From contig CAIIXF020000011.1 of NCBI GenBank assembly GCA_903813345.2, positions 2,444,571 through 2,508,570 of the forward strand: DNA of 64,000 nucleotides, in the 5' to 3' direction. This document shows positions 10,200 to 22,301 of this stretch, piece by piece. The notes beneath the pieces are model-generated. The model saw nothing but the letters and a program-made list of their open reading frames with translations, did no database searches and was not told where the DNA came from. This DNA is from Owenia fusiformis (lineage: Eukaryota > Annelida > Polychaeta > Sabellida > Oweniidae). How positions within the stretch are numbered: the first letter of the stretch is position 1; each line of letters opens with the position of its first letter. A program made the position numbers and the translations under genes.

Positions 10200-12410
10200 T
10201 AAGATGAGTATAATAATGATTGACAGCATAGAACACAGTGACACGTGTTCTCTTCGATATAGAGGCTTTATTTGTGAAGAGTTTTTTTGTGGAAAGTTAC
10301 AGTCACTATACTACATTAGTGGAAACGACCAAGTCATCAAACCAAGTTATCCTTTAAAATGCTTTTCTAAATGTCGAATAAAACCCAGACTAAACTATGT
10401 TTTTGGTAATTCTATGGTCTTGACAATTGATTGGTGATACCAACATAAGACTATATTATATCATAGAGAGTCAAAATTGAGTTTTTGTCCCATTCCTCGC
10501 CCTCCATATAGCCCTAACACTGCATTTCAAAGTCATTGTATTAACAGAGTTGTTTCCACCTTTTTACATTGCATACGTGCTTTGTAAATGAGATTTAAAA
10601 TCAATTAATTCTTTCAATAATATAATTGTGTTCCGCAAACCATTGTTCTGGTATCATCATATTAATTATTCATCCCGTATAGTTTTATTACTAACTTGAA
10701 TCTGCAAGTAGTATTACGTGTCAAAGGGTAGCAGTATAAAGAGACATTGAACGTTTAGAATGTGGGCTTTCGTTTCCTGTGTTCACAATATTTTACCAAC
10801 ATTCATCAATTCATTACTTTATTCAAAGGCCATAGTTCTGATCCAATATGAAGTTATGCAACATAGTGTCGCAAATGTTTTTCCTGCACTCGAAAAAAAC
10901 GTTTTTCTGTTATTTTTTACAACATTTTCACTGAGGTTTCTAATAAATATCAGAATATGTCGAGAATACACGTAGCTTAATATTACATAGCATCTGTGTT
11001 ACATGTCCGAAGTCATGACTTTTGGCATTGATAACTTCAATGTTTAAACTATATAAAAATTCCACCTACTATTTTCCTATAATATAGTATTTGGCAGAAT
11101 TTTGGTACAAAAATTCGACCATGCAAATTTCGCATCATCATGGATGATTACCCTACATTGATTTAAAATCAGTTTTTGATTAATTCATAAAACGTGCATC
11201 TCATGGTCTGTGAGTCACATGGCAGACCTACAACCATGCATGCTTTGTTAAAATAATGTTGGGAACGGGAGAAATAAAAGCGTAGTATAGTGCATAGTAA
11301 AATAAGATGCATTACGTAACACAAAACGTGGTTAGCTTTTAGGGGTTTTGAAGATATCATTATCAGGTTTTATGAAACTCTACCATCTTCTGACGCGTGT
11401 AAGTGAAATTTAAAGTATCTAGCTCACAGCGTCTCTTGCAATGAGCGTCTAACTGAAAGAGAGGTAAAGGAGCACGTAGGTTATCGCAAACAATTTCAAA
11501 CGACTCTCACTTGAATTATGAATATTTTCTGATCATGAACATGGGTGTATCTTTTAGATCTATTCATTATCTTCAAGAAAAGTATATATATTGATAATTT
11601 AGTTAATCAGAACTAAGTGATATTGAAGGGGCCATGGACCAATCAACATACTTTTTCAAAAATAGTGACCTAATTTTCACCAAAAATGCACCCTCTTATT
11701 ATATTGTTGAATGCATAATTAGTATGTGCTTTGAGACATGTTCGCTTTCCTAAAAGGAAAAGTTGATTGCTCCAGGGACTTTAAAGATACTGAATTTGGA
11801 TGACCAAAATGAACTGAAACCAATGGATAGCATGAGATTTTTCAATGGAGAAATAACATGGGAAACACTTATCATCTTAAAGCAATTAAGTTTTTCTTTC
11901 AAGAACTATTTGACACACTGTGGCTAGTCGATCTATGTGGATGCAGTCATTTATATGTAATGTATCGTGGATGCTCGCGTACATTATAGGGAATGGGATC
12001 ATTGCAAAAATATGACAGCAAATCGAGGTAAGTGATCTCAGAGTTTCTACTTAACATCGTGACTTGAAATCTTGCGTACATATTCAATATACATAGTATG
12101 ACAATGTGTGCAAGTTTCAGCTACCATATTCCTGTTATAGGGAAGATATTTGAAAAACATAACGGAAACGTCAACATATATGTATAAAATGGATGCACCT
12201 ATGTATCATTTGGATTCAGAACGGTAACAAATTGATGCTTTAATAAATTATACTTTTATCATGATGATTTATTTACTGATGGACAACTGGCCAGATTTTC
12301 TTTGTATCCATTGTTTGGATAAACATTCCTCATTCAGTAAAGTAATTAGCCACCCCATTAGAAGTAGTCTAAAGACACTCTCATGAAAAATTGAAAATAC
12401 TATATATAAA
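10200..12410. other. No gene seen
   Basis: AT-rich sequence shared with 48610-50810. Short frames such as 10760-10975 are shifted between the copies and show no coding signature. Confidence 0.5.
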
Positions 12411-12414
12411 CCCA

Positions 12415-13450
12415 TCAACTGGAAAATGCCATTACAGATGATAAAAAAGGACCCACGGTCCTTTGCTCACGCAGTGTAGAACCTTCAGAGGAATGTATAT
12501 CCTGATTTTCAAACAAAAGTATTGGTAAATATGAGATCAATAAAAGATGAGTCCTTTGTTGTTGGTTCAGATATGATTTGTTGTAGTCAAAGAAAAAACT
12601 ATGAATTTGACCTAGATTTTGACCTAGGCCTTTTAGTGTCCAAATTTTGAAGGAAAGTAGATTTTGAGGACGGCTTCTATTGTAGATTCTTATTAAGTTG
12701 GCTGCATCCAAGCTGTATCTTGTGTTGTGATAATTTTCTCAAGCCCCATTGACTTAACATGGGATACCAAAATAGCGATTTTTGAGATTTCAAAATGCCA
12801 TAACTTCCGAACCGAAAGTCGGATCAAAATCTGGTTTGCAGATTCGGATTCCTTGGACAATTCTTCACATATTTCATAACTCATACATTGAATTCCAAGA
12901 ACTTTTTTATTGTGACCTACTTTTCGGATGCCATATCTCAAAAACAGTAAAAGTGATCAAAACAACTTGCCTGTAGGTATTAGCTTTTTTCCAAGGAACA
13001 TGATTAAAAAAACGGAGCAAAAATATTAAAGGACGACTGAGAAAATTGAAAAAATACAAAGTACTGGATTTGACCTAGTTCTTGACCTTTGACCTAGACT
13101 AAACCTGATTTGACCTAGATCTGGACTTGGGCCTGAACTGGACCTTGACTTGGACCTGGACCTGGACTGGACTGGTATTTTTTCAATCTTTTCTTCACTT
13201 CTCTTGACTTTCTATAAGGCTATCATCAGATCGATTTTTCTCGAAATGTAAAAATCAGCAATTTCTTGGAAACTGGCGTAACTTGGGAAATGGCAATGAT
13301 AGGTCAAATAGACATTATGAATATGCATAAAATGAATGTGGAAATGACTCAATCCAGATAGCAGTTTTAATTTGTGCAGCCAATGTTGACAGACGGACGG
13401 ACCAACGGACGGACGGACGGACAAACGGACGGACGCCTGGTCGATCCCAT
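12415..13450. repeat. Dispersed repeat ending in GACCT- and GACG-rich tracts, copy 1
   Basis: A diverged repeat with the modules TTGACCTAG, GCCCCATTGACTTAACATGG, AAATGCCATAACTT and TTTTTCCAAGGAACATGAT. A run of GACCTG/GACCTAG-type hexamers follows at about 13070-13170, then a GACG microsatellite at 13390-13435. Related copies lie at 50815-51850 (the paralogue), 20400-20900 and 58060-58600. Confidence 0.6.
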
Positions 13451-14900
13451 AGGCTAAAAAACTATGGTTTTATCGTTAATAATGTTAATTTGAAAAACGG
13501 GTCCATAACATGTAATGATGACAATGAAAATGTTGAAATTAGGTACGCCAATGAAGTGAATTCAGAGCAAAAGACCTATCGACCCACTGGAATACCCACA
13601 AATCAAGTTTCATAGCCTTGCCCAAGTCGGTCTCTTTTACTTATCTTGATTTCTATTATGACCGCCTTGTACCCAAGAGAAAGCCACGTGCTTTACCAAC
13701 CCAATGTTTTTGTCGGTAAAATTTGACAAATCAACGAAGGCCCTACATTGTCGGACTAGGTCTTCGTGCATTTCAATCGCGAATTCAGTTTTGATTTGAA
13801 TCAACATTGAATTGCATGATTTCATTTAGACGAGTATTAATGACTGCTTACATTTAAATGTACATTTAATAACATAATATATTGTAACTCTCAAGAAACA
13901 CTCGATCAGATCATTGACTTTCAAGTCCAAGACGGGTAGTTTGCTTTTTTATGCAGGTCAACCTGATAACTTTTGATCGGTCAATCAGCCTAAAGTATTG
14001 TCAATATTGTCATATTGTCATATTGTCAATCAATATGGTTTTGCGATACCCTTAGGTAGCCTAGGTATTATGGGAATCTCGGAACCGCTGAGTAACTTAG
14101 CATAATATCAGCGATGATGCATTGGATTGTACAAGGTGGTAATAATTCAAGATCAGATAAGTAAATAAATACCGACTTGGGCAAGGCTACACGTTTCAGA
14201 GCCATTAACATTCCTTGGAAGTGACAATGAGCAGCCAACAGATGGACCATCCGTAAATCTTGGTGATTTTGTCAGCTCAGCTGAACGAGCCTCCAGATTC
14301 CTTGAAACAAATGACCATAATTCAAGAATAATATTATCTATTTACAATTTTTTGAAATCGTGGTAAGTGGAATCTTTCCAATTACCAATATAGCATTATT
14401 ATTGTTTTTGGACACTGTGGATTAAAATATTAAAAATACACATTCAAAATGATTCAATTGAAACCTAGCCAGTCTGTTCAATGAATCCAATCAGAATGTC
14501 TATTAATCCACATGATACATCATAATTAAATTGCTTTTTTAAAGCGGATATTTCATAACATAACCCCAAAAATATTATAGAACGCATTGTATTTGTATTT
14601 TACTTCACACAGACATAGTTGTGTATGTGAAATAATTATATTACTTGAATTTTTTATTCCCCATTACAAGGTAAACCTATGGCAACTTATGTATACCTTT
14701 TCACAGCTATGAGCGAGATGATAAAACTGGTCGAGTGAACTCGTTTGAGTTATCTAGTCTCCGTAAAAATATCAGAGAATGTGTTTATAGCGTAGCTTTG
14801 GTTTTGTAAATCAATGAAGTATGATATACACGGATGAGTAAATATAGATTATTTAAACAGAAGTGCAAAATTCTTCCATTGAAAAGTACAGAGGCGGGTA
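13450..14900. other. No gene seen
   Basis: Shared with 51850-53290. Frames at 13637-13825 and 14068-14250 have no recognisable domain. Confidence 0.45.
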
Positions 14901-14906
14901 CTCACG

Positions 14907-15743
14907 TAGTTCAACGTCGTTAAACTCAATAACGGCGTTATTTATTATTAAGAATTTTCTTGGGGCCATTATTGAGTTTAACCTCCTTACTATTCTTTCC
15001 ATTGATGCAAGTTTTGGATCCACCGAAACCATTTTTCCACGATAACATGCAACTGATACTTGACAACAATATAAAAACACATAACATCAAGCGATTAAAC
15101 ACAATATTATTGTATTAATGGTCATTTATAGAAGTAAAATGAGGTTAAACTTACCAATCTCTAAAATGACATTTCCGCATGTCCGCCATTGTGTCTGTTC
15201 GTCCCGGGTTAAAATTTAAACTATTGAAACGAAATTGTTGTCAAATAGATTGATAATTATCACGCGATTACTTGTGATAAAATAACTATTTTTGAGGATA
15301 GCAGGTATCTTTGATTGATTTATATAGCGCTTGTATACACACAAAATAGTTATTAATTGCAAACCTACTGTTCGTTGATGCAGTGTCGCAATGACGGTTA
15401 ATTCCTGATACGATTTGCAATTTCGATGTTACCGGAGCTGACCGATATTTTCGTAAAATTCCAAACCTGTCTCCAATATTTTCGTAATTATGCATCAATA
15501 TGGTCTAAGGGGGGTACGGGATGGTGTGTATGTATTTATAAGGTATGTATGCATGCTTGAATCACATTCTTTATGTAATATTACCATGTTTTCGGAGTTT
15601 AATTAGTTCCGCATGTCGGAACCTGCTGAACGACTAAATTAACACATCAAGGGCAAAATGGTCATGGAGGTTAGACCTAGCCGGGCCATAAGACATGTCA
15701 GATAAGAAACGAGGCCCAGGCTAGGTCTAATGTTGTTGGACTA
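14907..15743. mobile_element. 837-bp element with 9-bp target duplication (copy 1 only)
   Basis: It begins TAGTTCAACGTCGTTAAAC and ends, inverted, TAGTCCAACAACATTAGACC. The flanks are GTACTCACG (14898-14906) and GTACTCACG (15744-15752), a perfect 9-bp duplication. Copy 2 has a single ATACTCACG at about 53298-53306. A shorter relative is at 38848-39126. A 9-bp duplication is typical of Mutator-like (MULE) elements, so that is the likely superfamily. No transposase domain is recognisable. Confidence 0.85.
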
Positions 15744-16336
15744 GTACTCACGAAGCATTACATGTGCCTGACTGCATCCACATAGCTCGACTAGCCACAA
15801 TGTGATACATTAAAATAGAGAAAAGTAATGCATTAAACATTGTAAAAAATGATTGCATTTTTGGTGAAAATGGGGTCAACATCTTTGAAAAAGTGTGTTG
15901 ATGGGTTGATTGCTAGTTAAATATCCCCGAGTTTGTTTGACTTTATTATTACTCAATATAATTTTCTTTGAGATAATGAAGTGATCTAAAAAATAAACCT
16001 GTGTTCATTGTCAGAAAATAGTCATAATCTAAGATAAAACCTTCTGAAATTGTTTGCGATAACCTACGTGCTCCTTTAATTAACCGAGACGATATTATCA
16101 GAATTCAGTCAAAGACCTACTTCATTTATTTTCTCACGTAAGTATTCTCAAAGACTATCAAATCTGAAGATGCATCATTCTATATCAATTAGGCCCGTTC
16201 CTCTTCTCCCTATATGGCTAGTCCTCTCCATGATTTGAACCCCCTCGCATTCTTTCCTCCTCGCAGGACAAAGAGGGGACCTCATACCTTCGAAGTTGTG
16301 ACATTTTGTTAGAGAAACGGACCGCTTCAATTCATT
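15744..16336. other. No gene seen
   Basis: Sequence shared with copy 2 (53300-53890), without a plausible frame or other recognisable feature. Confidence 0.45.
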
Positions 16337-17940
16337 TAAAGAGCGTGGTACCAGTGAAACTTAATTATATGTAGACAATATATAGTTATGTTAAAGTTAG
16401 AGACACTTAAAAACTGTTTCATAAAATTGTACACGTCTGCATTTGTGGACTGGAGATATAATAAGTTAATGAATGAAAAACAATTTGGATTCAAAGAAAA
16501 CAACTCAACATACATGGCTCTTTTAACTTTTCTGGAACAAATTCGGTTTTCAATGGATAATAATAAGCATATTCTAGGATTGTATTTAGACCTATCAAAA
16601 GCGTTTGTTACAATTGACCATACAATATTATTAAATAAACTTGAACTGTTAGGTTTTCGTGGAGTAGTGTTAAATTGGTTCAAAAGTTACTTAAAAGATC
16701 GACCATTAAAAACTTTCATATCAGGTTCATACTCTGATGAAGAGCATTATTTACATTGTGGCGTCCCCCAAGGATCTGTTTTGGGACCAGTCCTCTTCGT
16801 ATTGTATATAAATGATATATTTAATGTTACCAATATGATCAAATTAGTTATTTTTGCAGATGACACAAATATTTCTCTAGAAGATGACAACTTAGATAAT
16901 CTTTACTTGAGGGCAAACACTGAAATAAAATGTATAATCAACTGGCTAAAAAACAACAAGCTTTCACTCAATATAGAGAAAACTAGATATATGTTATTTA
17001 CTAAATCAAGACTTAATAATATAAATAGCCATCACTACAAGGTATATATTGGTGATAACCAGATTGAAAGAGTTAACTATATAAATTTTCTTGGTGTAAT
17101 CATTGATGCAAATCTGAAATGGAATAGGCATACTGAATATATTGTCTCAAAAATTTCAAAAATAATAGGCATTCTTTTCAAAGTAAGAAATAAACTATCA
17201 AGACATGCATTGTTAGACATTTACTATTCACTTGTTTATTCACATATTTCGTATTGCAACATCATATGGGGTAATGCCAACAAATCATTACTTACACCAT
17301 TACTTAATCTTCAGAAAAAAGTTGTAAGACTGATTTGTAATGCAGATTATCAACAATCTAGTGTACCATTATTTAGGGAAATGAAAACCTTAATAATTTT
17401 TGACATTCACAGGTTAGAGAAATCAAAATTTATGTATAATTGTGTCAAGGAACTATCAAATTTTCCTGCTTATCTTTTCAAAAACTATTTTACATACATG
17501 CACAATCATAATGTTGGTAATCGTACTACAAGACAGTTTCATAATATACGCCCCAGCAAAATAAAAACTGAATTGACAAAAAGATAAGTGACATATTCTG
17601 GTGCTATTTTATGGAATTCTTTGCCAATTGTATTTCGAACATGTAAAACTTTGAATTCTTTTAAACACAACATTAAAAAGGACCTTTTGGAAAAGATGAA
17701 TGGAAATACTATATAAGATCACATTCCATTTAAATTAATTATCTATATCCAGACTTCAAAGTTTCTGTATTGCATCTAAACAATTTAGATAATGTATGTT
17801 ATACTGTTATATATTATATGTATTGTGATTGCTCTGCAATAATTTTTGATATATGCACTGATACGCCCAATTACTAAGGGTGTCGAGTGCACATGCTTTG
17901 TACATTCCATTGTTATATTATCATGAAATAAAAAAAAAAC
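16337..17940 (+). mobile_element. 5'-truncated non-LTR retrotransposon (LINE), copy 1
   Basis: A reverse-transcriptase ORF is followed by a 3' region with AATAAA at 17927-17932 and an A-run. There is no endonuclease domain, so the element is truncated at its 5' end. A possible target duplication, TCAATTCA, occurs near 16329 and again just after the A-run near 17941. The same insertion is in copy 2, so it predates the segmental duplication. The element ends about 190 bp before the ATG of the PAN-TSP1-FAMeT gene, in the same orientation. Confidence 0.85.
16388..17587 (+). pseudogene. LINE reverse transcriptase, broken (399 codons)
   Basis: Contains the non-LTR reverse-transcriptase core: QFGFKENNST (residues about 32-41), motif A LDLSKAF, GVPQGSVLGPVLF, the FADD metal-binding box, and KLSLNIEKT. 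This kind of RT copies element RNA at a nicked target. It resembles the CR1/Jockey group, though the clade is not resolved. Residue 74 is Val where AFD normally has Asp; copy 2 keeps Asp. The metal-binding Asp of LDLS and both Asp of FADD remain. The ORF stops at TAA (17585) where copy 2 has a Ser codon, and about 43 further codons stay open in frame. The N-terminal RT region and endonuclease are missing. Confidence 0.9.
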
Positions 17941-18128
17941 TCAATTCAAATTCATTATTTATTTATAATTAATGAAGTAGTGGCAACGATGACAACCCTT
18001 TATCTTCGTTTATTAACGATCTCTATTGGATGATGTGGCAAACATTTAACGGCCCTTTAGGAGTAATCGTTAGATGAGATGGAGGGAGAGTAAGATCGAA
18101 AGAAGTGAAGCTAAAGCGAAAATTTAAA

Positions 18129-21100
18129 ATGGACATCACACCCTTCTTTAATCTAGTGGTGTTCTCGTTCTATATCCACATCGGAAATGCAGTTAAAGTT
18201 AAACAAGGAATGTTCATTAAAGTCTCCAAATTAGAAAAGAAGGGAAACATAACAAGAACTGTCAGCCCAAGCACGGCGATTGAATGTGCCACTCAATGCC
18301 TTGCAAACGACAAGATTTGTAATTCTTATAATCTTCGAAGAATCGAAAACAGACAAATATGTGAGTTAATTGGAGTGGGATCCGGGTCAATTGTCCCAAG
18401 TGGTCTCGCCGATTATTTTTTTCTGAAACCAGGTAGGATATATACTATTTTATTACAGTTTAACCATTGGGCTTATATTATATTTTTGTTCATATTTCAT
18501 ATTAGATATTTATAGTTTCCTCATAATATATAATAATTTAAATGGATCAATTAAAATCTACATCGTGTAGAATGAATTTTAAGGACGCGTCTGTTCATAG
18601 AAACTAATTTATTTCAGATTATGAAAATTCCGTTTCGTTTCTGTTTGGTTGATAGTTTTAAAAAAGATCACGACTTTAGGTTCTATAAGAGTAATAATCG
18701 AATTTACAAAAACACTCAGAAGGTCAATCATATAATATATTTCGACAACTACCTTAAAATTACAACATGAGTATTTGGCAGTTTTTATCAGTATACACAT
18801 GGCAGACATGTATACGGGAATGAGATAGGGGCACATACCCACCAACCATGGATACGATTGGATCATTATTTGCAAAATTAGAGAATCAGGAGCGTGATGT
18901 TCAACTTACGGAAAAGGACAGCAAACTTGAACAAGAGCATGCGACAGCTCACTGAAATACAGAATTAAATTATTTCAACTGAATGTATTTCTGAATTAAA
19001 TTATTTTCTGTTTTAGTTCACGTAGGTCCTGGTACGTGGTCAGCTTGGGGAGCGTGTCCTATAACCTGCGGAGGTGGAGAACAAACTCGCACAAGAGCAT
19101 GTGACAACCCAGCCCCAGCTTATGGAGGAAGCCAATGCAATTCAAGTGATCGGACGGATACACGGTCCTGTAATGATGCAGAATGCCCCGGTATGATATG
19201 ATAGTTCTATGAAAAGATCATAGCGTATCAATAATTCATAGAGATAACGAATTCGATTTATTAGCCGAATATGTTTTGTTTCAGTAAATGGAGCCCCTGG
19301 TACGTGGTCAGCTTGGGGAGCGTGTTCTAAAACCTGCGGAGGTGGAGAGCAATCTAGCACAAGAGCATGTGACAACCCGGTCCCAGCTAATGGTGGAAGC
19401 CAGTGCGATTCAAGTGATCTGACGGACACACGGTCATGTAGTGATGCAAAATGCCCCGGTATGATATGATAGTTCTATGAAAAGATCATAGCGTATCAAT
19501 AATTCATAGAGATAACGAATTCGATTTATTAGCCGAATATGTTTTGTTTCAGTAAATGGAGCCCCTGGTACGTGGTCAGCTTGGGGAGCGTGTTCTAAAA
19601 CCTGCGGAGGTGGAGAGCAATCTAGCACAAGAGCATGTGACAACCCAGTCCCAGCTAATGGTGGAAGCCAGTGCGATTCAAGTGATCTGACGGACACACG
19701 GTCATGTAGTGATGCAGAATGCCCCGGTATGATATGATAGTACTATAAAAAGATCATAGCGTATCGATCATTCATAGAGATAACGAATTCGATTTATTAG
19801 CCGAATATGTTTTGTTTCAGTAAATGGAGCCCCTGGTACGTGGTCAGCTTGGGGAGCGTGTTCTAAAACCTGCGGAGGTGGAGAGCAATCTCGCACAAGA
19901 GCATGTGACAACCCAGTCCCAGCTTATGGTGGAAGCCAGTGCGATTCAAGTAACCTGACGGACACATGGTCTTGTAATGATGCAGCATGCATAAGTATGG
20001 CAATTATTAATTCTTGTATACTTCACACAACAAGCTTGTTCCTAAATGTCAGCAAACACTCTTTATTAATATGGCACATTAATGAAATAAAGCAATGCCT
20101 GCTAGCATAATTCACACCGGAATAGCCTGACAACAGGAAGGTCCGATAAAGTTCTTACAAATGGCGGACACAATCGTCGCTTCAACTCTTCAATAACTTG
20201 GTCCTCGTTTCATGGAACTTTATCGTCGCTAATTCTGTGCATGTTTAGCTCTTGTGTCGATGTATCATATAAAATCCCAATTTTGATCGAATTGGGTCCT
20301 GAATCGCCACTATATAGCGTTTTCAATATCGTCAATGACAATAGAATCGAATTTCAAAACATAATAGAATCTAAACCGGTAGTTGAATTTTAATTCTGAT
20401 TACAGATTCGGATTCTTGAGATAATGCCACACCTTTTTTATAACTCGCGCGTTAAAGGAGAAACTCCGTAAATTTGACCTAGGTGATGACCTTGGCCTTT
20501 CATTCATCTTGTACAGTAGAGGATCATTCGTTTTATTTTGATTCAGTCTGTATCTCCTATTTTTACAATTCATAATTTTCTTCGGCCCTTGACGTAACAT
20601 GGGGTATCAAAATAGCGTTTTTTTTTCAAAACGCCATAACTTAAAACTTCTTCACTGGTAGTCCGATCAGAATTTTGTTTGCAGATTTGGATTTTTGAGA
20701 AAGTCGACACCTTTTTCATATTTCACATGTTTTTAGAGAGTTTCTAGACCATCTTTTTGGACGCCAAATCTCAAAATCAGTAAAAGTAATCGAAAAAACG
20801 ACGTGCCTTCCGAATTAGCTTTTTTTTACAAGAAACCTGATGAAAAAGAATGAGAAAAATACTCATGGACGACTGAGAAAAGTGGTAAAATAATGAAAAG
20901 ACAAGACCTAGATAAAAAATTTGATTTAATTTTCCATGGTGCCAGGTAGATATCCTAGTTATTGCCGCATTGCAGCATTGAAAATCGCATCCCTGTGTAT
21001 TCCCATGGGAAAGAACCCGGATGTAGACAACGTTGTACCCTACATGAGAGCTATATGGCTCAGTGGCAGAGTCAAGGTTAAAACGAACAGTACAGGGCTC

Positions 21101-22301
21101 CTCCAAAGAGGGGTTTCTGGCTCTGTCTTCGAGTGTAAAATACCGTTGTCAAATATTATTGTTATCATCCCGATGTTATAGCACATTTGACCCACAAAAC
21201 TGTGTTGTTATTTTTACAGTGTTCGTTGTCCCGTATCTTGTTTTAATTGGTTAGATTAAAGACTTTATTTCGATGGTAGATGATTTATCAACTGTATAAT
21301 GAGTATGAAGACACTTTGATTGATTGTTTTTCCAAAGGAATTTATCCTATGTGTTCTATTAAACATACAGTTCATGGGAATCTTATTGAAGCGACGGTTA
21401 TGTCCGCCATTTGTTACAACGGTATCTGACTTTACCATTGTCAGACTATTCCGGTGTGATAATTGGGCGTGTAAATATTCCATGCAATAATAATTGTAAA
21501 TTGGTATCATTCTATTATACTTAACTACATATCATTCAGAATGCGAGAGATTTCATCTTTATTCAGACAATTTAATTACGACAAACTACTATCACAAAAT
21601 ACATTTGAAAGATGTTGCTCAAATTGATTTAATAATCCAACCATTGCTATACAGGTACATACCAAACGCCAGATGATTTTGATTATCGCCACTCACCTAT
21701 AGATGTCGAAGGAAAAACATTCATCAGGTTCAATGTGAAGGCCTGCAATGATGCGACCTTATTTCTACAAAAGACACCTGGGGATACAAGCAATGATCGT
21801 TATACAATCGTTATCCATGGTTTTGCAAGCAATCCTAAATCGGTTATAGTTAGAGATATTGATGCTGTAGCTACCTCTGCTGGTTCCGTTTTGAGTTGCA
21901 ACGAGATGAGGCCATTCTGGGTAATATGAATCTTTCACAATATGGGGTTACAGGCATGACATGGAATGTCAATGGCAAAAATATAGCAAAATAGTAACAA
22001 ATTGTTCCCAACTTGTCTCTCTGTTGCACCTTTAAGATTAAATTCCACACATGTAAACGTATGACTTAAATAATCATCTTTATACCGACAATACATGCTT
22101 CTTTTTAATTCTAAAGCACTTACAAATTCTAACTTAAAGGTGAGTTGGGCCAATGGGAAAATTCAAGTTGGACACGGACATGTGGCTGGAGAGTCAGTTT
22201 TTCTGACTTGGCAAGATCCAGCTCCACGCATTGTTAATGCTATCAATTTTATGACTGCCTGGGGAACGTCTGGCACATGGGAGCTTATCGAGGATAGTTA
22301 A
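18129..22301 (+). CDS. Secreted PAN-TSP1(x4)-FAMeT protein, copy 1
   Basis: Seven coding exons: 18129-18432, 19017-19190, 19285-19458, 19553-19726, 19821-19994, 21655-21920 and 22140-22301. The reading frame closes exactly, giving 475 residues. I chose the ATG at 18129 because it has an AAAATGG context and heads a hydrophobic signal peptide (residues 1-21). Residues about 22-101 form a PAN/apple-like domain with four Cys (ECATQC, ICNSY, ICEL). Residues 102-333 are four TSP1 domains of 58 residues, each with WSAWG, CGGGEQ and six Cys. Residues 334-475 match the FAMeT (Methyltransf_FA) domain: [36 protein letters not shown]. The likely role is extracellular adhesion or recognition through PAN and TSP1. 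The FAMeT domain in such proteins is not known to me as a working methyltransferase. AATAAA at 22319 could be the polyadenylation signal. Confidence 0.82.
19017..19994 (+). repeat. 268-bp exon-plus-intron tandem array (four TSP1 exons)
   Basis: Four 174-bp phase-1 exons start at 19017, 19285, 19553 and 19821, spaced exactly 268 bp, with 94-bp introns that are nearly identical to each other. Exons two and three differ at only a few bases and share an Arg-to-Ser change: EQSSTRA where the others have EQTRTRA or EQSRTRA. That Arg belongs to the Trp-Arg stacking layers of TSP1 folds. CSKTCGG fits the O-fucosylation consensus and WSAW the C-mannosylation consensus. Confidence 0.88.
20113..21458. 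mobile_element. Inverted-repeat element in the TSP1-FAMeT intron, copy 1
   Basis: The ends CACACCGGAATAGCCTGACA and, inverted, CACACCGGAATAGTCTGACA extend into about 90 bp of similarity, including ACAAATGGCGGACA. They are flanked by ATAATT at 20107-20112 and 21459-21464. It is also present in copy 2 (57406-59195), so it is older than the duplication. The interior holds the same repeat modules as 12415-13450. An isolated right-hand end lies at about 28080-28245. No transposase is seen. Confidence 0.65.

Noticed and set aside
12415-12711. 98-codon minus frame kept in both copies
   Set aside because: It lies in a dispersed repeat. The two copies are recent duplicates, so conservation gives no evidence of coding.
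16336-16683. Minus-strand frame of 115 codons (also 53890-54237)
   Set aside because: Antisense to the reverse-transcriptase ORF, with no domain of its own.
18105-18128. Longer N-terminus for the PAN-TSP1-FAMeT protein
   Set aside because: The upstream start codon would be GTG. The first ATG (18129) has a better context and directly heads the signal peptide.
19142-19697. Two near-identical minus-strand frames of 87-95 codons
   Set aside because: They are antisense shadows of the tandem TSP1 exons and their introns.
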